Shown in pieces: positions 1 through 6,202 of a stretch of DNA of 8,456 bases. The notes under the pieces were generated by a model that searched no databases, was not told the DNA's origin, and saw nothing but the letters and a program-made list of their open reading frames with translations. Made by a program: the position numbers and the translations under genes. How positions within the stretch are numbered: position 1 is the stretch's first letter; each line of letters starts with the position of its first letter. The stretch is from Candidatus Hebobacteria bacterium (GTDB taxonomy: Bacteria > Armatimonadota > Hebobacteria > Hebobacterales > Hebobacteraceae): NCBI GenBank assembly GCA_029821235.1, contig JALGTT010000100.1:1-8456 (forward strand). The letters are read 5' to 3'.

Positions 1-486
1 GTGAATCAAGTGAGCCGGAACCTGTGGACCACCGTGCTGGGGGCGGATCTGACCGTGCTCTGGGAGCCGACGGAGCGGATGCGCTACCAGAACTGGATCT
101 GGCGCACCGAGGCCTATCTGCTGAAAAAGAACATCCTCGCGCCGGACCTGTCCGGGGAGGACACGCTGCGCGCGTGGGGCGCCTATTCGTACTTCCAGAA
201 GAAACTGAATCGCACCACGGAGGCCGGCCTGCGGGTGGACTACTATCAACCCGACACCAAGAGTTACGCGGCGATGCCGGGGCTCGAACTGTCGCCGTTG
301 GCGGTCACCGCCTCGGATGCGCATCAGTGGGTGGTGGCCCCGTATGTCACCTGGTGGCAGAGCCCCTGGGTGCGCTGGCGGCTGGAGTGGGACCATCAGA
401 TGAACCACAACATGGGCCCCGACAGCGATACCATCAGTCTCCAGTGCACTTTCGCCGCCGGCCCCCACAAGCACGAGCGCTATTGA
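1..486 (+). CDS. C-terminal part of an outer-membrane beta-barrel protein (partial at window start)
   Basis: The frame is open from the first base to a TGA at 484-486, giving 161 residues. The GTG at base 1 has no visible upstream ribosome site because the window begins there, so it is probably an internal codon of a longer gene. The protein alternates aromatic and polar residues in short segments, for example residues 27-41, 56-83 and 108-130, separated by turns rich in D, N, G and P, as in transmembrane beta-strands. It ends in an aromatic residue (Tyr161), the usual C-terminal signal for beta-barrel assembly. The last residues, GPHKHERY, carry two histidines. A metal-import gene pair starts 43 nt downstream, so I infer a porin or receptor that passes metal ions to that system. 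The exact family cannot be fixed without the N-terminus. Beta-barrel class is fairly sure, substrate is not. Confidence 0.6.
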   Translation: MNQVSRNLWTTVLGADLTVLWEPTERMRYQNWIWRTEAYLLKKNILAPDLSGEDTLRAWGAYSYFQKKLNRTTEAGLRVDYYQPDTKSYAAMPGLELSPLAVTASDAHQWVVAPYVTWWQSPWVRWRLEWDHQMNHNMGPDSDTISLQCTFAAGPHKHERY

Positions 487-529
487 TGGCCGCCGGCCCC
501 CGCGCTCGATACCAGAGAGGAGCATACAA

Positions 530-1582
530 ATGAAGCGATTCCCGCTCTTGCTGAGCTTGGCGGTATTGACGTGTTTTTCGCTGTCCGCGGCCGCCGCGCC
601 GCTGCGGGTGGTGACCACCCTGCCCGACTACGCGGTGCTGGCGAAGGCGATTGGAGGCGACCGGGTGACCGTGCAGGCGATCGTGCGCGGCGACCAGGAC
701 GCGCATTTCATCCGCCCCAAGCCCTCGTTCGTCAACCTGGTGCGCCGAGCCGACGTGCTGGTGGACACGGGTCTGGACCTGGAGATGTGGCTGCCCACGG
801 TGATCGACAAGTCCGGCAACACCAAGGTGCGGAGCGGCCAGCCCGGCTATGTGGCCGCCGCGCAGGGAATGCACCTGCTGGAGAAGCCGAAGACCATGTC
901 CCGGATCGAGGGCGGCCTGCACATCTACGGCAACCCCCATGTCACCACCAGCCCCATCAACATGAAGGTGGCGGCCCGCAACATCGCAGCCGGTCTCATC
1001 CGCAACGATCCTGCGGGGAAAGCGGTCTACGAGCGAAACCTCCGCGCCCTGGAGCGCAGGCTGGATGAGGCCCTGTTCGGCCCCCAGTTGGTGCGCCTGA
1101 TCGGCGGCAAGACGCTCTGCGATCTGGCCGAAAAGGGGCGCCTGATCTCCTTCTTGAAGACGCACAAGTACAAGGGCAAGCCGCTGCTCTCCCGTCTCGG
1201 CGGCTGGATGAAGAAGATGATGCCGCTGCGGGGGAAGCCCATCGTCACCTATCACAAGAACTGGGTCTACTTCGTGCGTCTGTTCGGTCTCGAGGAGGCG
1301 GGCACGGTGGAGCCCAAACCGGGAATACCGCCCTCCGCCAAGCACGTGGCCGAACTGGTGCAGATGATGAAGGACCGGCATATCCGCATCATCCTGGCGG
1401 CCAACTACTTCGACGAGAAGCAGGTGCGGGGCGTGGCCTCCAAGGTGAATGCAGTTCCCGTCATCGTCCCCCTCTACTGCGGAGGCGAACCCGGGGTGAA
1501 CGACTACTTCCAACTCTACGATCTCTGGGTGAACCGTCTGCTGGCGGCGGGGAGGCAGGCCGGACTGGTGAGCGGCCGGTAG
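530..1582 (+). CDS. znuA: ZnuA-like periplasmic metal-binding protein of an ABC importer
   Basis: A 350-residue protein, slightly longer than typical cluster A-I metal-binding proteins (about 300). It would capture Zn2+ (or Mn2+) in the periplasm and deliver it to the ABC-3 permease encoded next. Residues 1-22 form a signal peptide (KR, hydrophobic stretch, then SAAAA). The family pattern is clear: DQDAH with His59 followed by a PS motif at 65-66, then a Ps-x-ADVLVDTGLDLE-type helix, His131/His137 in HIYGNPHV, and His242 in TYHKNWVYF. These match the three histidine ligands of ZnuA. The fourth acidic ligand is not obvious: the segment aligning with it (about 289-296, LAANYFDE) has Ala/Asn where Glu is usual, though D295/E296 are close. 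A Lys/Arg-rich insert lies at about 204-236. There is no His-rich loop like that of E. coli ZnuA. Start chosen at ATG 530 because AGGAG at 518-522 lies 7 nt upstream. Family assignment is strong, metal specificity is inferred. Confidence 0.85.
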   Translation: MKRFPLLLSLAVLTCFSLSAAAAPLRVVTTLPDYAVLAKAIGGDRVTVQAIVRGDQDAHFIRPKPSFVNLVRRADVLVDTGLDLEMWLPTVIDKSGNTKVRSGQPGYVAAAQGMHLLEKPKTMSRIEGGLHIYGNPHVTTSPINMKVAARNIAAGLIRNDPAGKAVYERNLRALERRLDEALFGPQLVRLIGGKTLCDLAEKGRLISFLKTHKYKGKPLLSRLGGWMKKMMPLRGKPIVTYHKNWVYFVRLFGLEEAGTVEPKPGIPPSAKHVAELVQMMKDRHIRIILAANYFDEKQVRGVASKVNAVPVIVPLYCGGEPGVNDYFQLYDLWVNRLLAAGRQAGLVSGR

Positions 1583-1623
1583 GCCGGCCATGGAGAGATC
1601 AGTGAATCGCGAGGAGAAGTGCC

Positions 1624-2940
1624 GTGAATGACGCCTCTCTGATGGAGATCATGCTTCCCTCCTTCTGCCTGTGTCTGCTGATGGTGGGGATGCTCTCATA
1701 CCTGGGTATCCACGTGATCAAGCGCGAGATCATCTTCGTGGATCTGGCGCTGGCCCAGATCGCCGCGCTGGGGGCGTTGATCGGGTTCCTGTTGGGCATC
1801 CCCCTCCACACCCAGGCCTCCTACGGGTTCTCGCTCGCGCTCACCGCGCTGGCCGCCGCCGTCTTCACGCTCTCTCGAAGCCGGCGCAGCCCGGTTCCTC
1901 AGGAGGCGATCATCGGACTGGTCTATGCCATCGCCGCCGCGGTGGCGATCGTGCTGATAGACAAGGCTCCGCACGGAGCCGAGCACATCAAGGATGTGCT
2001 GACCGGTTCCATCCTCTGGGTGAAGTGGCAGACGGTCGGCACCGTGGCGGCGGTGTACGCCGCGGTCGGCCTCTTCCACCTGATCTTCCACAAGTTGTTC
2101 CTGTGGATCACGGAGAACCCGGAGGAGGCGGAGGCGCAGGGCGTGAGGGTGCGTCTCTGGGACTTTCTCTTCTATCTCACCTTCGGCCTGGTGATCACCG
2201 TTTCGGTGGGCAGCGCCGGGGTGCTGATGGTCTTCGTGTTCCTGGTGGCTCCGGCCGTGATGGCGGTGCTGCTGACTGACCGGCTGCTGTACCAGGTGCT
2301 CTTCGGCTGGACGCTGGGCTTCGTGGCCACCGCCGGGGGGCTGGTGCTCTCCTACCTCGGGGACCTCTCCTCCGGGCCGGTGGTGATCGGGGCCTACGCG
2401 GTGGTGCTCCTGCTCGTGGGAGCGGTGATTCACGTCGTGCGCGCCAGCGACCGGGCGCGGGCCCTGCGTCAGACGCTGGCGGTCGGGGGCGCGTTCGCCC
2501 TCTGTCTCGCCGGGTTGCTACTGGTGGGGCGGGCCGTGGGCGCGCGCATGCACGGCCACGGACACCACGAGCATTCCGCGGGCGTGTCGGCGGCAGCCGA
2601 CCAGCAGCATCCGGGTGAGACCCCGGCCCCGGCCGCCGAAGGGGCCGCCGCGCAGGAGCCGGCCGTTACGGACTTGGAGGCGGCGCTGGCTGCCTCCGAT
2701 GATCCGGGCGAGCAGGCGGACGCGGTGTGTCAGGCGCTGGACGAGAGCCTGGAGACCGGTGTCGAGCTCGCCTTGCAGTACCTGGAGGGTGATCCGCCGC
2801 CCTTCTTCGCCCAACAGGTGGTTGACAAGTTGGATTCGCTCCTGCCTCAGCCGACCGGCTTCGATGTCGAGCAGCCGTTCTCGGCAGAGGTGAACCAGCA
2901 GGCGGCGGTGCGGGTGCGCGCCGCCGCGGCGACCAGATAG
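1624..2940 (+). CDS. znuB: ZnuB-like ABC-3 metal permease with His-rich C-terminal extension
   Basis: Inner-membrane permease of a Zn2+/Mn2+ ABC importer, partner of the binding protein encoded 41 nt upstream. GTG start, with AGGAG at 1612-1616 seven nt before it. Residues 1-300 hold about eight or nine hydrophobic helices and the ABC-3 landmarks: the amphipathic stretch FVDLALAQIAALGALIG at 38-54, and the GSAGVLMVFVFLVAPA stretch at 196-211. The family is normally about 260-290 residues, but this one is 438. After the last helix (about 286-301) comes a histidine cluster (H310, H312, H314, H315, H317 in MHGHGHHEHSAG), then an Ala/Pro/Glu-rich linker (320-346), then a predicted helical segment (348-408) and a final part containing GFDVEQPF and N424..A427, reminiscent of the end of HEAT-type repeats. 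By topology the His cluster follows a membrane helix and might sense or bind the transported metal. No ATPase gene accompanies the pair here. A strong hairpin follows the stop codon. Confidence 0.85.
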   Translation: MNDASLMEIMLPSFCLCLLMVGMLSYLGIHVIKREIIFVDLALAQIAALGALIGFLLGIPLHTQASYGFSLALTALAAAVFTLSRSRRSPVPQEAIIGLVYAIAAAVAIVLIDKAPHGAEHIKDVLTGSILWVKWQTVGTVAAVYAAVGLFHLIFHKLFLWITENPEEAEAQGVRVRLWDFLFYLTFGLVITVSVGSAGVLMVFVFLVAPAVMAVLLTDRLLYQVLFGWTLGFVATAGGLVLSYLGDLSSGPVVIGAYAVVLLLVGAVIHVVRASDRARALRQTLAVGGAFALCLAGLLLVGRAVGARMHGHGHHEHSAGVSAAADQQHPGETPAPAAEGAAAQEPAVTDLEAALAASDDPGEQADAVCQALDESLETGVELALQYLEGDPPPFFAQQVVDKLDSLLPQPTGFDVEQPFSAEVNQQAAVRVRAAAATR

Positions 2941-2973
2941 CGGCTAAGAATCCAGCCTGCATCGCTGGACCCT

Positions 2974-3006
2974 GATGCGGCGTCCGCCCGAGGCGGACGC
3001 CGCATC
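2974..3006 (+). terminator. Strong hairpin after the metal-permease gene, probable terminator
   Basis: A perfect 15-bp inverted repeat (GATGCGGCGTCCGCC, loop CGA, then its exact complement) starts 33 nt after the permease stop codon. It is followed by TCTCTC rather than a run of T, so it is not a textbook intrinsic terminator, but in GC-rich genomes such stems often end transcripts. A smaller hairpin (TCCAGC 2951-2956 with GCTGGA 2964-2969) sits just before it. It separates the metal-import genes from the regulator-led operon. Confidence 0.65.
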
Positions 3007-3096
3007 TCTCTCATGCCCCTCCCCTGAGATCACTCTGATGGTTGCCGGTTGGGGGGCTCCTCGCTGGCAAAGTTCGCGAAAAATTCATCAAGGGTA

Positions 3097-3146
3097 AGCG
3101 ATGCTGCAACCACAGAACGATACATTACAACACGGGATGCATCGCT
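3097..3146. promoter_or_regulatory. Inverted repeat AGCGATGC / GCATCGCT upstream of the regulator, candidate operator
   Basis: AGCGATGC at 3097-3104 and its exact complement GCATCGCT at 3139-3146 are spaced 42 nt from arm to arm, close to four helical turns. A third copy, GCATCGCT, lies at 2959-2966, where it extends to the 9-mer TGCATCGCT shared with 3138-3146. The downstream arm touches a possible -10 box. I infer a binding site for the helix-turn-helix protein encoded next. Coincidence is possible. Confidence 0.35.
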
Positions 3147-3151
3147 ATAAC
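3125..3151 (+). promoter_or_regulatory. Possible sigma-70-type promoter for the regulator operon
   Basis: TATAAC at 3146-3151 matches the -10 consensus at five of six positions. TTACAA at 3125-3130 is a weak -35 with a short 15-nt spacer. The region is clearly AT-richer than the coding sequence around it. If this is used, transcription would begin near 3158, giving a leader of about 17 nt before the GTG at 3175. Only a pattern match, so low confidence. Confidence 0.3.
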
Positions 3152-3162
3152 CCCAAATGGAC

Positions 3163-3168
3163 GGGAGG
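3163..3168 (+). promoter_or_regulatory. Ribosome binding site that decides the regulator start
   Basis: GGGAGG lies 6 nt before GTG 3175. Two in-frame ATG codons at 3157 and 3169 are less suitable: the first has no purine-rich site upstream, the second abuts this site with no spacer. Confidence 0.6.
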
Positions 3169-3174
3169 ATGATC

Positions 3175-3831
3175 GTGGGAAACCGAGAGGAGTTCCTCAC
3201 CCTGGCAGAGGCCGCGAGGGAATTGCGCCTCAGCGTCTCGACCCTGAAGCGCTACATCTACTCGGGGCACCTGCGCACGTATCGCACCCCCGGGGGACGG
3301 CATCGGGTGCGCAGGGAGGATCTCGAAGCCCTGCTCGGAGTGCCGTCCGAGCGGCCGTCGGCGGAGATCGCACAGGTCGGACGCGCGGACGCCTTTGCCG
3401 AGGAGGTGGCGAAACGGGTGGAGCAGGCGGTGCGCAGGAGACTGGCGACGGTGGAGATGGAGATCGAGCGGCTGGAGTGCAGCCTGGATGCCATCTCCGC
3501 AGCCATCCGCCACAGACCGCAGGCGCCGGGGAGAGCAACCTCTCGCCTTGAGGCCGATGGTTGCCAGATAAAGGTGCTCGGTCCCGGATGCCGCGCCTGT
3601 GATCGTCTGGCCGGACTGGTGTCCGAGATCGCGCAGGCGCTGGGCCTCCAGCCGGAGGCCGTGTGCCGCGTGAAAGAATTGGAGGACATTGCCGAGTACG
3701 GACCCACCCCCATGCCCGCCGTGGTGGTCAACGACCAGGTGGTGATCGCGGGACGGCTTCCCAGCAAGTCGCAACTCACCGAGTTGCTTCAACGGCACCG
3801 CGCGCGCGATGCCCAGGGTGAGGTGAATTGA
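3175..3831 (+). CDS. Regulator fusing a MerR/excisionase-type HTH to a thioredoxin-like CxxC domain
   Basis: A 218-residue cytoplasmic protein in three parts. Residues 5-55 are a winged helix-turn-helix of the excisionase/MerR-like (HTH_17) type: FLTLAEAARELRLSVSTLKRYI, then the wing TPGGRHRVRREDLEALL. Residues about 72-112 are charged and helical, probably a coiled coil for dimerisation. Residues about 131-207 match the small thioredoxin-like family called redox-active disulfide protein 2 (Thioredoxin_3): IKVLGPGCRACDRL with the CxxC pair C139/C142, then a helix, then GPTPMPAVVVNDQVVIAGRLPS with the expected Pro-rich turn and two strands. Further cysteines are C102, C130 and C164. I infer a DNA-binding regulator whose activity depends on thiol state or on a thiol-bound metal. 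It opens an operon: the next gene starts 1 nt after its stop. GTG 3175 is preferred on ribosome-site spacing, and ATG 3157 would add six residues. Domain calls are firm, the sensing role is inference. Confidence 0.8.
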   Translation: MGNREEFLTLAEAARELRLSVSTLKRYIYSGHLRTYRTPGGRHRVRREDLEALLGVPSERPSAEIAQVGRADAFAEEVAKRVEQAVRRRLATVEMEIERLECSLDAISAAIRHRPQAPGRATSRLEADGCQIKVLGPGCRACDRLAGLVSEIAQALGLQPEAVCRVKELEDIAEYGPTPMPAVVVNDQVVIAGRLPSKSQLTELLQRHRARDAQGEVN

Positions 3832-3832
3832 G

Positions 3833-4504
3833 ATGACCTCGAGGCCGAAGAAGCCACCCCGCAAACCCCGGCTCATCTCCTACCGGGAGTTCCGCGCCGG
3901 AGCGGCGGCAAACGCCTGCTGCGCGGGGGATGGCACCGACACCACCACCACCCTGGCGACCATGATCGCCCGCAATGCCGCGGGAACGAAGCCGGCCGAG
4001 ATGATGGAGGAGGTGTTGGGCCAGGGGGAGGGAACGCCGGTTCACGGCGTCTGGCACCATGCCCTCATCGGGGAGATCCTGCTGGTGTGCCTGCGGAATG
4101 CCGGCCACCCCATCTCCGACGAACTGATTGACGAAGTGATTGACCGCGGCCGCCAGATTCCGGGTGGAGCGTGTGGATTCATGGGCACCTGTGGGGCGTT
4201 GAACAGCGCCGCCTCCGCCTACGCGATTCTCCTCGGCTCCACCCCGGTGGCCACCGACCAGCGCGAGAAGTTGCTCGCCTTCTCCTCCCGGCTGGCCGCC
4301 CGTCTCGCCGAGATCGGCGGCAGCCGCTGCTGCAAGAAGAGCAGTTACGCTGCGCTGGAGACCGCCGCCAGGGAACTGGCGGCCCTCGGCTACCCCTTCC
4401 CGGAGGAGGAATTCGCGGGCCGATGCCCGTTCTCCGCCTCCAACGAAACCTGTGATGGAGAGGACTGTGTCTACCACCCCGCCAGAAGGCGCGCGGATGC
4501 CTGA
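3833..4504 (+). CDS. DUF5714-type cysteine-rich protein
   Basis: A 223-residue soluble protein with no signal peptide or membrane helix. It matches the pattern I know for DUF5714, a family of unknown function: HGVWHHALIGEILL (H71, H75, H76), then PGGACGFMGTCGALNSAAS (C114, C120), then the paired cysteines GGSRCCKKSS (C166, C167) followed by an Ala/Leu-rich helix. Another Cys pair sits near the N-terminus (C29, C30), and three more end the protein as C198-x8-C207-x4-C212 followed by H215. This density of Cys and His suggests metal, iron-sulfur or thiol chemistry. No catalytic activity can be claimed. ATG 3833 has GAGGTGA at 3820-3826, and the gene is translationally coupled to the thioredoxin-like regulator before it. 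It overlaps the permease gene after it, so the three are likely one transcript. Family fairly sure, role unknown. Confidence 0.8.
   Translation: MTSRPKKPPRKPRLISYREFRAGAAANACCAGDGTDTTTTLATMIARNAAGTKPAEMMEEVLGQGEGTPVHGVWHHALIGEILLVCLRNAGHPISDELIDEVIDRGRQIPGGACGFMGTCGALNSAASAYAILLGSTPVATDQREKLLAFSSRLAARLAEIGGSRCCKKSSYAALETAARELAALGYPFPEEEFAGRCPFSASNETCDGEDCVYHPARRRADA
4484..4489 (+). promoter_or_regulatory. Ribosome binding site favouring the ATG at 4497 for the permease
   Basis: AGAAGG lies 7 nt before ATG 4497. Other in-frame starts are GTG 4452, ATG 4455 (neither with a purine-rich site) and GTG 4467, which has GGAGAGG at 4457-4463 and is the main alternative, adding ten residues. Confidence 0.45.
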
Positions 4505-5357
4505 GACAGGTCCGCAGACCGGTCCGGCCAGGCCGGCGGCGCCCACCTTCCGTCCCGCCAGGCGCCGTCTTCTCTGGCAGGGGATTGCGCTTGGGCTGGG
4601 GGCGGTGGCGCTGCCCCTGGCGCTGTGGTGGGCAGTGGCAATGGTGGTCACCCAGATGCGGCATGTCCTGTTCCCCACACCGTACGCCACCCTGCTGCGG
4701 CTGGCGGAGTTGGTGGAGGGGAAGCCGCTGAACGACGTCACCATCTATCGTCATGTGGGCGACAGCATCAGGCGATGGGCGCTGGGATTCGGCCTGGCGA
4801 CGGTGCTGGGCATCGGCCTCGGCCTGCTGCTGGGGTGGTCGCGCTGGCTCCAGCGGCTCTCCATGCCGACCGTGACCGTGATCCAACTGATCCCCGGCCT
4901 GGCCTGGATTCCGGTCGCCATTCTGCTGTTCGGCGTCTGCGAGCGCGCCACGGTGTTCATGATCGCGGTCACCGCCTTCGCCCCGATCGTGATCAATACC
5001 ACCGCCGGGGTGAGGAGCGTGGACGAAGTGTTCGTGCGCGCGGCGCGGATGATGGGGGCCAACGACCGCACTCTCTTCGCGCGGATCTTGTTCCCCGGAT
5101 CTCTGCCCCATCTGTTGAGCGGCCTGCGGGTGGGCTTCGCCAACGGATGGCGGGTGCTGGTGGCCGGGGAGATGATCGTGGGGACCGGTACCGGGCTGGG
5201 CTATTCCATCATTCAGGCGCGCTGGACCCTGGACTACCCGGGCGCGTTCGTGTGCATCGCCATCATCTGCGCCTTCGGCCTGCTGGTGGAGCGCGGAATC
5301 ATGCTGCCGCTGGAGAGAAGGACGGTCGAGCGGTGGGGACTGGCGAGGAGCGGCTGA
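4497..5357 (+). CDS. ABC importer permease, SsuC/TauC/NrtB type
   Basis: A 286-residue inner-membrane permease of the BPD_transp_1 family, the subgroup that imports sulfonates, taurine, nitrate, thiamine precursors and similar small solutes. After a Pro/Arg-rich cytoplasmic tail, hydrophobic helices lie at about 26-52, 96-115, 122-147, 152-170 and near the C-terminus (about 250-266). The cytoplasmic EAA loop that docks on the ATPase is present at about 176-210: DEVFVRAARMMGANDRTLF with the conserved G, followed by FPGSLPHLLSGLRVGFANGW. The gene overlaps the DUF5714 gene by 8 nt and is followed after 3 nt by the ATPase gene, so it belongs to that operon. The length is normal for the family and nothing looks damaged. 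The substrate cannot be told from the permease. The start is uncertain between ATG 4497 and GTG 4467. Confidence 0.88.
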   Translation: MPETGPQTGPARPAAPTFRPARRRLLWQGIALGLGAVALPLALWWAVAMVVTQMRHVLFPTPYATLLRLAELVEGKPLNDVTIYRHVGDSIRRWALGFGLATVLGIGLGLLLGWSRWLQRLSMPTVTVIQLIPGLAWIPVAILLFGVCERATVFMIAVTAFAPIVINTTAGVRSVDEVFVRAARMMGANDRTLFARILFPGSLPHLLSGLRVGFANGWRVLVAGEMIVGTGTGLGYSIIQARWTLDYPGAFVCIAIICAFGLLVERGIMLPLERRTVERWGLARSG

Positions 5358-5360
5358 GCG

Positions 5361-6117
5361 ATGATCCGACTGGAGAGAGTGTCAAAGGCGTTCTCCAATG
5401 AAGAGACGGGTCAGGTCGTGCAGGCCCTCGAGAACGTGGATCTGGGGGTGGGCAGGGACGAGTTCGTCTGCCTGCTCGGCCCCAGCGGGTGCGGGAAGAG
5501 CACCCTGTTGAATCTGGTGGCGGGTTTCGAACGCCCCACCGCGGGCCGCGTCCTCTTCGAGGACCGGGAGGTGGAATCCCCCAGCCCTCAGCGGGGGGTC
5601 GTCTTCCAGGAGCCGGCGCTGTTTCCCTGGCTGACGGTGGAGCAGAACGTGGAGTTCGGGCTCCGCACGACCGGCGTGCCGCCGACCCAGCGCCGGGAGA
5701 TCACCGAGCACTTTCTCTCCGTGGTAGGGCTGTCGGAGTTCGCCCGCGCCCGGCCCCACCAGCTCTCCGGCGGGATGAAGCAGCGGGTGCAGTTGGCGAG
5801 AACTGGACGCGCAGACCCGCGACCACCTGCAAGATGAGCTGCTGGACATCTGGCGGACTCACCGCAAGACGGTCCTGTTCGTGACCCACAATGTCGAGGA
5901 GGCCGTCTACCTGGCCGACCGGGTGGTGGTGCTTGCGCCCCCGCCCGACGGGATCGTCGCCGATGTGCCGATCGCGATTCCGCGGCCGCGGGACCGGTAT
6001 TCCAGCGAGATGAGGGAGGCGATTATGGCTCTGCTGGCCGTTCTCTCCGGTCTGCCGTGCTGTGTGCTGCCCTCGCGCAAGACTGCGGAGGCCGCGATGG
6101 CCCCGACCGAACCATAA
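5361..6117 (+). pseudogene. ABC importer ATPase (SsuB/TauB type) with internal deletion and frameshift
   Basis: ATP-hydrolysing subunit for the permease encoded 3 nt upstream, with GAGGAG at 5345-5350. The first frame (5361 to about 5801) gives Walker A GPSGCGKST at residues 40-48, the Q-loop at Q83 (VFQEPALFPW) and the signature LSGGMKQRV at 135-143, then QLAR. It should continue with about 17 residues including Walker B (LLMDEP) before the D-loop. Instead the reading jumps at 5802/5803 into another frame that resumes at LDAQTRDHLQDELLDIW, then has the H-loop (LFVTHNVEEAVYLADRV) and runs to TAA 6115-6117. About 50 nt are therefore missing, removing Walker B and its catalytic Glu and shifting the frame. 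Left alone, the first frame ends at 5837. The two parts total about 251 residues, against about 268 if the gap were filled. Both sides look well conserved, so the lesion is recent or an assembly error. As written it cannot make a working ATPase. Confidence 0.85.
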
Positions 6118-6132
6118 GATAAAAAGATAACA

Positions 6133-6185
6133 GCGCCGGGCCAGAGTCAACCGACCTGGCAGTCTTTCGACCTCAGACCCGGCGC
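6133..6185 (+). promoter_or_regulatory. Inverted repeat in the leader of the first binding-protein gene
   Basis: In the 85-nt gap after the ATPase, GCGCCGGG at 6133-6140 pairs exactly with CCCGGCGC at 6178-6185. Inside, CCAG 6141-6144 can pair with CTGG 6156-6159. The outer stem closes only 5 nt before the AGGAG ribosome site (6191-6195). This could be an intercistronic stabilising or attenuating structure. I do not recognise a known riboswitch class in it. Confidence 0.35.
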
Positions 6186-6202
6186 GGGAAAGGAGACAGT
6201 GT

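Noticed and set aside
1..3. GTG at the first base as a true start of the barrel protein
   Set aside because: No upstream sequence to show a ribosome site, no signal peptide follows, and the product is too short for a barrel. More likely an internal codon.
434..1591. Minus-strand open frame of 385 codons over the ZnuA-like gene
   Set aside because: Antisense shadow of a clear gene. The product is rich in His, Gln, Arg and Gly with no recognisable domain.
2951..2969. Small TCCAGC/GCTGGA hairpin as an independent terminator
   Set aside because: Only 6 bp with a 7-nt loop and no T-run. The 15-bp hairpin next to it is the better candidate.
3042..3551. Plus-strand open frame starting in the intergenic region and overlapping the regulator
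   Set aside because: It runs out of frame through the HTH coding sequence, has no good ribosome site, and its product is Gly/Arg/Ala-rich low-complexity sequence.
3776..5111. Long minus-strand frames opposite the DUF5714 and permease genes
   Set aside because: Both + strand genes match known families. The antisense products are Arg/Gly/Pro-rich without domain features.
5881..6117. Separate small gene after the ATPase
   Set aside because: Its first residues are the ATPase H-loop (THNVEEAVYLADRV) and the same frame extends back to LDAQTRDHL at 5803, so it is the 3' part of the broken ATPase gene.
6118..6202. Known riboswitch in the binding-protein leader
   Set aside because: I compared it by eye with cobalamin, fluoride and THF riboswitch cores and saw no match. 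The region is only 85 nt.
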